In this document: one piece after another, positions 13,401-24,800 of the stretch | Layout: each line of letters begins with the position of its first letter | Position numbering within the stretch: position 1 is the first letter of the stretch | DNA from: Edaphochlamys debaryana | Taxonomy: Eukaryota; Chlorophyta; Chlorophyceae; Chlamydomonadales | DNA: 64,000 bases | NCBI GenBank assembly: GCA_016858145.1 | Contig: JAEHOE010000092.1 | Coordinates: 310,001-374,000 of the forward strand | Direction: 5' to 3' | The notes under the pieces: model-generated | What the model saw: only the letters and a program-made list of their open reading frames with translations | Told to the model about the DNA's origin: nothing | Databases searched by the model: none | Translations under genes and position numbers: made by a program

Positions 13401-16400
13401 ACTCGGACAGCGTGCGGCCCTCCGTCCCCGGCTCCGCCAGCCCGCCGGTCAGGTTGAGCCCGGCGGTTGCGGGCGTTACGACGGCGGTTGGCGGGTCGTT
13501 GGCGGTTGGGGTGGCGGTTGTGGCGGCGGCGGTTGGGTTGAACGAGGGGCTGGCGCCGGCCGGGGAGAGGGTGGCGGTGGAGGTCGCGAAGGTGGCGGGG
13601 CCGCGTGCGGCCGCGGTGGTGGAGGCCGGAGTGGCGGCGCCGCCACCTCCGCCGCCGGCGGCGCCGTCGCCGGCGATGACGAGGCGGAGGAACTCCAGCG
13701 GGATTCGCCCGGCGGCGCGGCTGGCGGCCGGCAGGACCTGGGGGGGGGGGGGGGGTCATGGTCGATTAACGCTTTCCCCAAGGGTCGTGCAACTTGCCAA
13801 CCCACGAGCCGCGCTAGCCCACGACTTACCAGTGCCACTGCCAGTCGAACACGCCGGCTCCAACAGAAACCTCTTCGTCAACCTCCCCTCCATCGTCCCA
13901 TTCCCCCCCTCCTGCCCGCCCCACCTCCCCCTGGACCAGCACCCCTGCAGCTGTGGGCCCCTCTCTAGCTCTCCACCAGCCCCATCATGGATCATCCGAC
14001 ACTCCGACCAGCCCTACACCACCCGCGCACTGCCCGTCCAACACGCCACTTCCACCCCCGTCCTCCCCGCCTCACCCCCCTCCTCCCTGCCTCACCCCCC
14101 TCCTCCCCGCCTCACCCCCCTCCTCCCCGCCTCACCCCCCTCCTCCCCGCCTCACCCCCCTCCTCCCGCCTCACCCCCCTCCTGCCCGCCTCACCCCCCT
14201 CCTCCCCGCCTCACCCCCCTCCTCCCCGCCTCACCCCCCTCCTCCCCGCCTCACCTCCCTCTGGAACACGCCCAGCGCCAGCCGCCGCAGCAGCCCCTCC
14301 ACGTGCGCCGCCACCGCCGCCACCACCGCCTCCTCGCCCGCCCGCCCCAGCGCCAGTCGGGCCAGGCACGCGCTCACGCACACCAGCCGCCCCACCCAGC
14401 CGCCGCCCATGGCCCTCGCAACGGCCGAGGGCGCCAGCGCGCCGCCGCGGCGGGTGGAGGGCGGGGGAGTGTTTTCATCGCCTGGGGTGCAGAAGGTGGA
14501 GTGAGGTGGGGTGAGGCGGGATGGGGTGGATCAAATTGGGGATGGGACACCGTGCTCCATGCCTCTTTCTGTCGAGTTCTCGACCCATCGCCCCACCCAA
14601 CCCCACCCGGTCCCCCGCACCGGCTGCCTCCTTGAGCATCGCCACGCCCTCCACAGCCGCCGACCCCACGCCACCGCCGCCGCCGTCGCTCATCCGGCCC
14701 GGGCCCGAACCGGGCCCCGCCAGGCCCAAACCGCCGAAGCCGCCGCCGCCGCCGGCAACCGTGCCCAGCAGCCCGCCGCTGGCACCGCCGAGTGACCCAT
14801 CGCCTGCTGCCGTACAGCCGGGCCCGTCTGGGCCCCCCTCCTCCTGGGCCTCCAGCAGCCGCTCCACCGGGGCCAGCGTCTCCGCGAGCTGAGTCAGCTT
14901 GGAGCTGTAGTACAACAGCAGCAGCTCTGCGGAAGGGCCGAGGGGGGAGAGCAGGTGGGCGATGGAGATCGCCGCTCACTCGCGCCAAGAAGCCGGCCTA
15001 CTAAACGGGTCCCGCAACCATCCTTCTCAAGTGCCATTCCATCCCTGAGACGCTTCTCTCCACACTCCACCCTGCCACCAACCCCAACAACCTAATCACA
15101 CCCTCCCCGCAACCCCCGAGCCCTCCCCCTTTCCTTCCCCCACCCGATACACTGATGTCGGCTGTCGCCAGCAGCAGCGCCGACACCGCCCCCCGGTACG
15201 ACCCCGCCAGCCCCGCCAGCTGCGGGGCCAGGGCCCGGGCCTGCTCGGCGGCGGCGGCGGCGGCGGCGGGGGAGGGCGAGGCGCAGGCCTGCGGGGGGCA
15301 AGGACGGAGGTGGTGACCAGGGTCACGTGGGTGGGTCCAAAGTCCGTGGGCTCGCGTTCTCCTCGTCTCTCCACCGCGAGCTGCAGCGCTGAGCCCGGAC
15401 CCCCTTCGCGGCTCGCGGGCGTGTTGAGGGGCGCTGTGTCCTCCTCCTCCTCGCTGTGTCGCATCACTCAGCTGGCAGAGCTGCATGCTCATTGAGACCT
15501 GAAGCGCGCTCGCCTGCTTTCCCCCTCTGTCCCCTGCTCGCCTGCCTTAGCGCCGCCCCCCCTCCAACACCCCCCTGCCTGCTCGCCTGCCTCAGCGCCT
15601 CCCCCACGGAGCCCGCCAGAGACTGCAGCGCTGCGCAGTGGGAGTCCACCACAGCCACCAGGCCCTAGAGAGGAGGGGGGGCCGGGGGCAAGAGAGTGGG
15701 GGCTCAGGTTTTAGTGGAAGATGAAGGGCGGGCGTCAAGCGATGCAGGGGTGATGGCTACCCCGCACAGCTGCGCAACCGCGGCGGCTCAAACTGCTGAC
15801 GCTATCGCTCCGGGCCACCCCCACCCCTCCCTTTCGCTGCTCGTCTGCAGGGCCCCCAGCCACCCCGGCCCCCACCCCCCTCCCCCCGGCTGCTCTCGCC
15901 TGAAGGCCGCAAAGCAGGTGCTCCTCGAGGGCCTCGTCGTCACCCGCAGCCGCGGCGGAGCGGCAGCGGCCCATGGCCGCCCAGAAGGCCGGCACCGCGC
16001 GGGCCTCCAGCAGAGCCTGAGGCAGGAGCGGCGCGAAATGCGATTGGTTTGGAGCAAGCAGCGATGCGACGAGGCGGGTGCAGGGTGAACGCGCATGTGC
16101 TGCGAGCGCAGATCAGCCAGAGCCGCAGTTGCGGCAAGAAGGTACGCTATGGGCGTGCAAATGGGATTCCTACAGGTTTAGCCTGTGTCGGGCCGTTTGT
16201 GCTCCCTCCACTCCATTCACGTGGCTACCCACCTGCAGCTGCTGCCGTACCATGGCCACGAGCGCTGGACCCAGGCCGCAGCCCACAAGGCAAGCCACCT
16301 CCGAAGGGGAGGGAAGTGGCACTGCGCTCGCGGCGTCCCCCGCTTCTGGTGACGCCCTAGTACCGGTCTACAAGTGACCGAAAGAGGGAGAAAAGAGGTT

Positions 16401-16588
16401 TGGCCGACACGGGCAGGTCGAGGGGCGGGAAGGGATCTCGTGGCGCGTCCGCGGGGGCCTCCCCGAGCACCCACCTGCTCTGGTGCAGATGCGGTGGCCA
16501 GACGAGCAAGGTAGCCCATCCACGTAGATGCCGCAGCCACCAGCACCTCACTGCGAGACCGGGCGCAGAGCTCAGACCGAGAGCACAT
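7451..16588 (-). CDS. APC2: APC2, cullin-like subunit 2 of the anaphase-promoting complex/cyclosome
   Basis: APC2 is the cullin-type scaffold that binds the RING subunit APC11 in the cell-cycle E3 ubiquitin ligase. About 20 exons carry blocks in APC2 order: RISQMFDIVVDYPDSLPAIRDL, QPIRDYLRGRSDTTRCLVGL, ASATAIIHQYVATIRTMREL, SPEVFIAEYRNLLSGQLLYR, TLELLKMRFGENAMHACE, MLKDVADSKRINTRI, ELALLSATVLSYLFWP, RKLRWRPALGAVELDV, SPLQATLLMAF, ALVRRKMLFWVNHGVILE, LDRLNQLLRLFVV and a winged-helix end VVLDNNSVYRLAS. Well-supported exons are 7451-7540, 7725-7831, 8192-8299, 8687-8981, 9365-9404, 9582-9642, 9875-9935, 10323-10415, 10574-11059, 11211-11279, 11494-11786, 12133-12241, 12543-12634, 12969-13095, 13258-13737, 14255-14481, 14621-14926 and 15144-15288. 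The N-terminal exons (about 15590-16588) and the start at 16588 are tentative. The protein is inflated by Ala/Gly/Pro-rich inserts. Confidence 0.9.
8687..8981 (-). other. APC2: APC2 exon with Gly/Ala/Ser linker
   Basis: The exon opens with the conserved VGLPAALVRRKMLFWV block, then runs through a Gly/Ala/Ser-rich stretch of roughly 55 residues. It resumes with GDLVYRRAEVLPAELK. The linker lies where the cullin-repeat and winged-helix parts meet, a position expected to be surface-exposed. Confidence 0.75.
10217..10338 (+). repeat. 25-bp direct repeat containing an APC2 exon end and its 5' splice site
   Basis: The same 25 bp occur at 10217-10241 and 10314-10338. On the minus strand each copy spells the exon end YHHLK followed by a GTGGGGG donor. 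Either copy could end the exon. The upstream copy (10323 boundary) fits the 93-nt exon GAPDDPACGLL...YHHLK best. Confidence 0.75.
10574..11059 (-). other. APC2: APC2 exon with Ala/Pro/Gln-rich insert
   Basis: The conserved MLKDVADSKRINTRI block and the conserved ELALLSATVLSYLFWP block are separated by about 110 residues of Ala, Pro, Gly and Gln runs. In typical APC2 proteins these two blocks are much closer. The insert stays in frame and is encoded in one exon, so I read it as an in-protein low-complexity expansion and not a retained intron. Confidence 0.75.
14061..14255 (+). repeat. 20-bp minisatellite, about 10 copies, in an APC2 intron
   Basis: The unit cctcacccccctcctccccg is repeated about ten times with minor changes. 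It begins at the 5' splice site of the exon 14255-14481. On the minus strand every unit contains a GTGAGG donor-like motif, so the array is a series of splice-donor look-alikes. Confidence 0.85.
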
Positions 16589-18487
16589 GCACCCCCGCCT
16601 GGCAGCCTGCGCACCTGGTCGACGCCATCAGCGACTGCGAAATCGCCTGCATTTGCAGCTGCCGGCGGTTCCTCGCGCCTCACGCAGGAGCGCCTAAGGC
16701 GAAATTGGGTTGATTCCGAAGCTGACAGCCGCAGACAGGAAAGTCCCTGGCAAATGCTACGTCGTCATCAAGGTCGTTCTGTATTGGGGAAACAGGAACG
16801 CAACTCTAGTCTGTGGGCGATGTGGTCGGGTCTGTGCGCTCCGCGCTTCCAGTCTTCCGCAACCACTTCATTGTGACAAGTTGCAGCTTAGGTTACTGTC
16901 TGCATAGCTGAAGAGCGCTGTGAGGCCGGGGCCTTCGCGAACCGCCATTTTGGCGCGCAGATCGCTTCTATATGCTGCGCTCTGTTTTGCGCTTGTGACC
17001 TCCAGGTCTGAGTGTTGCCGAGTGCTAGGAGCAACATGCGCTCGTCAAGGTGAACCTACCGGGGTACTCACGTGTGTCGTGCCCCGTTCCCCGCTGTCCC
17101 CGGCTCCTGCCCTGGCCAGCAGGGAGGCCCTCGCTCAGGCTTGTCGCCTCATGCTCAGCCCACCCACACTCAACTGCCCCTTCCGTCGGCGCCTGCGCTC
17201 TTCCAGGGATCCATATGGCGTGTATCGACAAGGTCTGAACTCCGGACATGCCTGAGCACCACGTACCGCGGTCGGGAGGTGGGTCCAGGCCGGGCATGAC
17301 CCGCCACGTCGGCATGCCAGCGTTGTGGAACACGTGGGGGGCCATTCCCTGTTCCCATTCCCACTGCCCCCTGTTGTGTGATTCACTTTGTCACAGAAGG
17401 AGTCAGAAGCACTGAGCGCTATGGTGGTAGGTTATTATAGACAACGGGGCGTAGCGCCGCGGTGACTGGCGTTGCATTATGTTGGCCGACGCAGAATGCC
17501 TGTGCCTGTGAACGGGGGACCCTTCCGCCGCAACGCTTCCGGGTGAGGGTGCGGGGAAGTGGCTGGTGAAGTTCCGCCCAGGTGCCGTGTGGCGGCGGAG
17601 GGATAACGCAGCCCCGCCACAGGCTAGCAGTGGAGGGCCTGTTTCGTCAAGGGATGTCCCCGCCGGCGGCGCTGCCCTCGCATTCTTGGGCGGGGCTGAA
17701 CAGAGTGTTGTGCCCGCGCGTGTGTGCATAGAGACGGCGCCAAGGGGTCGAACGTGTGGTTCCGTTTGGGAAAGGTTCATGTGACGGCGAGGGCACGTCC
17801 CACTCACTCACTCACTCAAGGCACGTAACAATGTGCAGCAGCGTCCCGCCCTTGCGGCGGTAACGTCAACATGTCATCTTGCGCCCGAGCCCCAAGCGCC
17901 AGCAGCGCTAAGAGTGAGACCGTCCGGTCGGCAGCCCGGTTGGCGCGTCGCCCTGCAGCGCAGTTAGCTAGCCACCGCTACCACAACTGTTCCCGTCACG
18001 ACTATTCCAGTACGCTTCCGCAGAACTACCGAAGTTGCCTCCGCAACAAGTATGCTTCCGCTGCATATCCGCTCCTTTATTTATCAACGGCAACGGTCAA
18101 ATCATGGCAACTCAAGGGCAGCCCACCGCCGGACGGGTGAGTTTTGGCGCCTTCGACCTGACAAACTAAGCACAAGCAATGATGAGACAAGCGAGAGGCA
18201 CAAGGCCATGAAAAGGGTGGGCATGACGACGTCCATCCATTGAAGTCAAAGATCCAGCCCTGTGAAGTTATGGCGGGATGCAGGAGAGGAGCGCGCGTGT
18301 TCCCCCATCACCTAGGGGGCTGTGGTGACGGTGATCCAATCAAGCACCGGATGCATTTCTTGCTATGGCTGGGTAAACGAAGCACATATAGCCGCCATGA
18401 ATGCCCACCAAGAATGCAGGCTCTGAACTTTGATAACAGCTATTCTTGGCGCGGCCCGTAAGGCACCTTGAAGAGCCCAACACACCC
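16589..18487. other. Intergenic region upstream of APC2 and downstream of gene B
   Basis: No homology-supported gene was recognised. A short ctcact repeat run sits near 17802-17818. Several open frames of 60-140 codons exist on both strands, but none carries a recognisable domain or convincing splice pattern. The APC2 promoter is expected near 16600-17000; no core promoter motif was identified. Confidence 0.5.
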
Positions 18488-18492
18488 TTACA
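18488..18492 (-). terminator. Candidate polyadenylation motif TGTAA of gene B
   Basis: TGTAA on the minus strand lies about 120 bp downstream of the gene B stop codon. TGTAA is the usual polyadenylation signal in Chlamydomonas and relatives. The 5-base motif occurs often by chance, so position is the only support. Confidence 0.45.
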
Positions 18493-18610
18493 AAGTAAGC
18501 GTCGATTGCCAACCACACCACGGAGCCTCACATATGACGTGTGAGCTGTAGCCCTCGCTCGTACGTTGGAAGACTCCCCTTTGATTAAGAGTGCAGGACC
18601 AGCCACGGGC

Positions 18611-21600
18611 TTAAGCAGGAGGCCTGGGGCTGGGAGGACGTGGACTAGGGGGGCGTGGGCTAGGGGGGCGTGGGCTAGGGGGGCGTGGGCTAGGGGGGCG
18701 AGGGCTGGGCGGCTTGGGGGCAGGAGGGGGCGGGGGCGGTGAGGGCGGGCGCGTGTAGGTGAACGAGACGATGTATCCCGGATCCGTGGGTTGACAGAAG
18801 CTTGTGTTACTAGGAAGAGTGTTGAGCGCAGTGAACTTGCGGTCCGAAAGGAAACCGTTAATGCTGAGTTGGCATGAAGCGTAACGGACCCAGAAGGCTG
18901 AGCTGGGGGTGCTGTCACGGCGGCGCAGGCAGGCGTGGTACGTGGCGGTCTCGGGCAGGGGCACGCCGTCACCGGACGGGAACACCACGCTCTCAAAAGC
19001 CGACGGGGGCCTGGCGGCCGCGTTGTCGCCCCTGCGCATAGCGTGCCACAAGCAATAACCGTGTTAGCCAAACCGTATCTTGCGCATCAGATCGACTCAA
19101 GCACATACTCAAACTCACGCATAGAATGCCTGGTTGATGGCGGGGCTGTTGAGAGTGAGGCTTCTGCTGAGGCTGCCGAAACGCCACGACACAATGAGGT
19201 CCGCGTTGATCGGGTCAGCGTCTTGGGTGGCCGCAGCTGCAAGGAGTGGTTGGGTGTACAGAATTCGTCAACAAGTTGTTCATGCTGAAGATAGTATGCC
19301 AATGCCATGATCCGTGCTATGATGGCACGCTAGGGCACTGGACTCACCCAAGAAAGCGCTGGGGCAGGCGTGGTTGGGGGCGTTGGGCGTGTCGGCGCAG
19401 TGCTTGGTCGAGAGCATGACCCACTGGCTGCCCCCGGCGTCCCGGCAGGCGGCGTCCGGCAGACCGTCTCCATCGCAGTCGCCCCGCCAGAGCGTCCGTG
19501 GTAGTGGGCACCAGGTCGTGTTGGGCGGCAAGCACGCTGCGGAAACATACAAAATGAACAGCCGGGTACGTAAGCACCAGTAGCCCAAGCGTGCCCATCC
19601 GCGTATCAAGGGAGTCGGCGGGGCGGCCAAACATGTAAAGATGGCCACTGCGAGCGCTGGTTGGCTGTGGCCCCGAGACCGCAAATAGGATCGACGCTTG
19701 CTTGCGTCTGGGGCTAGGCACGCGTGCATCTGGTCTAGAACCTCCCCCCGCCAGTAGCCCTGGCGCACTAAGGACCCCAGGCCGGCTCTTCACCTTCCCA
19801 CTAGCTTGCAGCCCTGCTTCACGCACCTCGGCGCGTCGTCCACGCCTCCTGGTTGAGTCGGTTGAGGACGGACACAATGCCGTCGTCCCCAACCTGCATG
19901 CGGAAGGGGCCCAAGGCCTCCCCGGTCTTGTCCGCAAACGTGGTGCTGATGGTGTTCAGCCAGGACCTCCAGACGACCGCGCCATTGGTCTCGGTGACGA
20001 CCCCTGTATGTGTGTGAGGAGGGGCGACATCTGCATTGGTCGTATGCTAAGCGTGATCTTGCTTGCATATGGTGAAGCGCGCGCTTGTAATCGGGCTTAC
20101 AGGTTCCGTTCTTGAGGAATACCGCGGCACGCCGCCGAGTGGCATTCGTGTTCGTGGACCATAGAGGGGGGTTGACGAGGTTGTACCGCTCTCGGTACAC
20201 CTCCCGGACCACCACGTTCCCGCCACTCTCCACATACAGGCTGAAGCGCCGGGAGGGCGAGAGGATGCGGTCGCACTGCCAGAGCTGACCGCCCGCGGGC
20301 GCAGGCGCGGTAGCGTTGGGCGGAGGGATGAGACCGCAGCGCAGGTCTCTTGCAGGGTCCGGGCACTTCGTCTCGCTTGCGACACCGCATGTGCCGTTAA
20401 CGGACACAATGGCGTGGTGCACGTCTGGGGTGGGGGCGTAGAAGGGATAGGATAAAAGGGATAGGATGGAAGAGTTGCTCTTAAGTTGTCGAGAAGCAAG
20501 CATGCATGCCAGCCTCTCCAAGCGGCAGTGGTCGATCTCACAGCCGGTTTGGCTCACCAGCAGGAAAGAAGGTCGGGCAGAGGCGCGTCGGCGCGTACGG
20601 CTGCGGGGAATGGGAGCGGGGAATGAACGGGAGCGTGCCCAGTCGGGTTCGTGACTAGTGCTCTGCGAGTGCTATACCCACTCAGCCCCACACCTACCCA
20701 GCCTGTGCTTGAGTCGTCCGCCACACAACCCATTGAGCTTGTGATCGCGCCCCGGCGGCCGTCGGGGTGGGTGCACACCCAGTCCCGAAATCCGCCGTCA
20801 CCGCAGTCAACCATCTTCAGCACGGTCCGAGCCTCCGTGCACCAGCTCCCCGGCCGGGCACACACTGCAGCAAAATGCCGAAGAGGGAGGGGTGGGGGGT
20901 AGGTGGGAAGTGGTGATTTGCAAAGCCTTTTCGTGCATGCAGAGTGGGGTTCAGAAGTTGGATGGGGTTGGGTGACTTTGCTCACCAGGCGCGGTGGTGT
21001 AGACTTCTTCCTGGATGCGGTTGCGGACGCTGATGGTGCCGTCCATGTCATCAATGGTCATGGTGTACGGCCCATTGCTGGGACCAGCACCCGCAACGGG
21101 TTGAGGCCTGAAGACGATGGTTGGGTTGGTGACTTGCCACGAGCCGTCATTGCCGAGAAGCAGCGCGCGACCGGGGGTGCCCGCCCCAACAAGCTGCCGC
21201 CTGCAAGACATGGGAGCGAGCATTCGTCAGCTGTCTGGGACCTAGAGCAGCAGTATCATCCCTTCGTGTGGACTGACCTGTCGAACGTGCCGTATTCGCG
21301 GACTACGAGCCGCCCAGTGGACTCAAGGACAAGCGCCCACCGCCCACTCTCCGAGCGGAGAGAGTTGCAGGCGGAGAGGTTTGAGTTTATGCTGCACATC
21401 TGGACGGCTGCTCCGAGGCAAGTCGTGGCGACGGCCGTGCAGTTGGCCGGGGCCGAGGGGCTGACCAGGGAGGTCGGCACAGCTGCAGGGGGGGCAAAGG
21501 CATGAAAGAAAGCGTTAATCGATCACTTGAGAGCACCAAATCAAGGTGATATGGTTAGCAATGCCGGGATTATAACTAGCGCATGTTCCTTCTGGCCCAT

Positions 21601-21847
21601 GACACCAACCACTTGCCTGGGATGATTCCAGGACAGAGCGACGGCGGCGCTTTGGGCCAGCCCGTGGCTGGGTCCGCAGCGTTGCAGCCCCTGCTGCTGA
21701 GGATGACGCCGAAGTAGTCGTTTGTGGTGTCTACGCAAACCCAGTCGTCATAGGGCGTCAACCTCAGCAGCGCGTGGTTGTCGCAGTTGTAGGGTATGGC
21801 CACACCAGGAGGGGCGCACCACCCGGACGGTTTGGGACATGCAGGAT
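18611..21847 (-). other. Gene B C-terminal lectin array and Pro-rich tail (exons 62-71)
   Basis: Exons are 21617-21847, 21278-21482, 20986-21200, 20698-20864, 20558-20600, 20101-20424, 19827-20003, 19348-19536, 19119-19236 and 18611-19031. Three Cys-rich W-C modules alternate with lectin-like segments. The last exon ends SPPPPPAPK followed by repeated PPSPR and a TAA stop. The frame is open throughout, downstream of the TGA at codon 2617, which argues against long pseudogene decay. Confidence 0.7.
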
Positions 21848-24800
21848 CTGCGTGCAGGACAAGAGACAAGCCCTTATTACGCTAATACCAGCACGAAAAC
21901 CAGCACGAATTTTGATGATGACTGCGGACCTTTGAGGCCAATAATCACCCATGCTGCTTGGACTACAAGCGCACCTGAGACACTGACCCAGCCCTCATCG
22001 CCGTCCTTGTTCACCACTGCCCAGTAGCCATCATTGCTGACGGCCACTCGGAACGGCCCCATGAAGGGCCGCCTGTGATATTCAAAGATCTGGAGCACGA
22101 GGGCAGACCATTGATGTGTTATAGATACTTATTAACGCAGCACGAGAGGGCAACAACGAACGGGCATTATGCCCTGCCCGCAAAAGCCGAGTGAGCGCTA
22201 ACCGTTCCATAAGGTCCAGGGTTTGTCTGGCCAGGCCCAGCAAGCGGCTGGTCATTGTTTATGCCCCTGTCAGAACATTGCACTGGCGTAGCATCTGGGT
22301 CAGTGTAGAGACACCCTGCGGGGCAACGCAGAACACGTGAAGGACGCGGGTTAGCTGCGACCTAGAGAATTCGTGGGCCACGCAGGGAATTCTCTTGCAA
22401 ACCAGCGGGTCCGCACTCACATGAGCCATCATTGTTAAGAACGAAACGGTCAGCGTGTGACCAGCCAACTGTGTACTGTTCCAAAATAGTGTCCGAGAAG
22501 CTCCTGTTTGCAGAGGCCCATACATGTATGGGGTTCACTCACAGCGGCAACAGCTGTGCACACGCCTCTAGCATCCAGCCCAACAGCAGCCATACTCACG
22601 ACATCAGCGACAGGCCGTCCCCTCCCCGCATTTGCAGGTTGTAATTCAATGAAGGAGAGAATATTCTGCACCAGGCATAAGAATGCGCCAGCACGGTGAG
22701 CATATGCACTCTGTGACCCGGACCTCGACCTTGAATGCGCCTGAAATGCCCATGCATGCATGTCACACGGAACGTACACCCATCCTCACTTTCCGCATGG
22801 CCTGCGGGGGTAGGATGGTCGGGAGGGGTGAGCGCTCAAGCCTACTGCCGACGGTGCTGACGCACAATGTGGAGTCTGCTGCCTGTCCCTGCCTTACCAC
22901 TCAGACCAGAAGCCAATAGTTTGCATACCGCACCTGCGAATACGGGGGTTTGGTTGAGCGTGTTTCGTTTTGTTTACGGTATGGCCCTCGCCGTGCTCAA
23001 TGATGCGGCTTTGTTTCCTTGCCCCAGATGAGACACCCCGTGCGTGCGGGCTCACATGGTGTACTGTGGTCTGACGACATTAGTGGCAGGGTCCACTGCA
23101 GTCAGGTCCAGGTCGGCGCATGTGGAGCGCTGGCCATTGAGGATGGAATCGCAAAAGTCCTTGATAGGTGGTGTCATAAGGGTAGCCGAGGAAATAGCCC
23201 GCTGAGTGGGGTCTGCACATAGGAGGGGACACAGATCAGCACATTCCTTTCTACCTTACATATATATCAGCACGCTACGGTTAAGTGCTATCACAACCTA
23301 CCACCCGAATAAACGCGTGCTCACCGAACATGACAGGGCAACCCTGGCCAGTAAAAGTGGAGTCGTTCTTCGAGTACAGCGCCCCGCGCTTGATGACTTG
23401 GTCCGGAGTAACAGACTCGTTAGTAGAGCTGCAGTACCTGCAATTGATGCAGTTTATATATGGGCAGCATGGGCAGTGCCGCTCATGGTGAATTCATCAG
23501 CGACACGAGTGTCATGGGCAGGTGCGTCAAATCCCCCAAATTGGATTGTCACCCAGCTGCCACACGCACGACCGTACCAGTCGTATCTGCAAAAAAGTCA
23601 AAAGTCCAGGTCAGGGCGGGCAACAAACGAGAGGTGCCCGCGTACACTGAGTGCACACACAGCGTCTCGACTTACTTGTTGTCACCATCACATTTCTGGA
23701 GAGTAACCTAAGCAGTGCGCGCAGGCAGGAGAGCGTACGTGGTTGGCATCGGATGTGGACACCTGTGTGCATCCACGGAGCATCAGATGCCTTACCCGTG
23801 GTGTTCCGGCTGTGCACCAATCGTTGGGTGATCTGGTGCCTGAACGAGCCGGGCGCCATGAAGGGTTACGCAAGTGACATGGGGCGGCGCATGCTGCCAT
23901 GCTGCCATGGGCACACACCTGGAGGGGCAAAGCCGGGCAGCTCAAACAACTGCCGCCAACGCCTTGTTGGGTCCACGTTCCAATAAGACTGGCCCACCGA
24001 ATCCATCCAGCACGGGGATAGCACCATCTGGTCATTCTGATCTGCTAAACCCAATGAGACATCGAGGCACAGCGACGTGTCAAACCTTGGTCGAATACTG
24101 TATCGCCTGTGAGGGTTAAGGTGTATAGGTGTTAAGGTGTATAAGAGGAGGACCTCGGTCTTTGTAAGCTGCGCTTAGCATGGTTGGCTTACCCGCTGGG
24201 GCCTGGGTGGAACACGACTTGGAACTCCTGGCTGGGCGAGCCATTACAGTAGCTTGAACCGACCAACATAGGTTCAGTTACCCAGGCAGCGGACCCAGCT
24301 GCTCCACTAGGCTTGACGTCACTGGCTGTGAGGCAGTAGCGCCTAAAGTAGAAGTTGTACGGCGAATTAGCAACGGGCGCCGGAGCCTGGGGAGCCACAA
24401 TGCGGTAGAAGCTTCTCTGGTCACCTGCAATGCAAGCACACAAGGAGCCAATCCATCATGACCGGCCCGAAACGTCCGAGGGCTATGCTCTCCATTCATC
24501 CTTGCAGGCATCAACAACAAGTCACCCGCCCGTGTGACAGGCGGGCATGGATTACCCCCGCCTCACTGTTGCGGACCGGCGGCAGCCGCATGCAAGACAC
24601 CACGACGGAGCCGTCCAGCTGGTTTATGCCCTCCCGCCCAGTCAGCGGTGAGCTCCTGAGACGACAGTTTGCGTTGATGTCGTACACAAAGAGCCTGCAA
24701 ACCGGGAAGCACAACACGCCGTGCGGCTCTTCAGCTTGTGGAAACAGAACCTGCCGGCAGAGGCAGAGGTCGCAGAGCTTGCTGTTACGGACGGCGCTCG

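Noticed and set aside
14061..14255. Ten-copy repeat as a CRISPR array or telomere-like element
   Set aside because: Units are directly tandem with no spacers and lie inside an intron.
13349..14635. 428-codon plus-strand open frame, Pro/Ala-rich
   Set aside because: It lies antisense to the conserved APC2 exons and to the 20-bp minisatellite; its length follows from GC-rich sequence with few stops.
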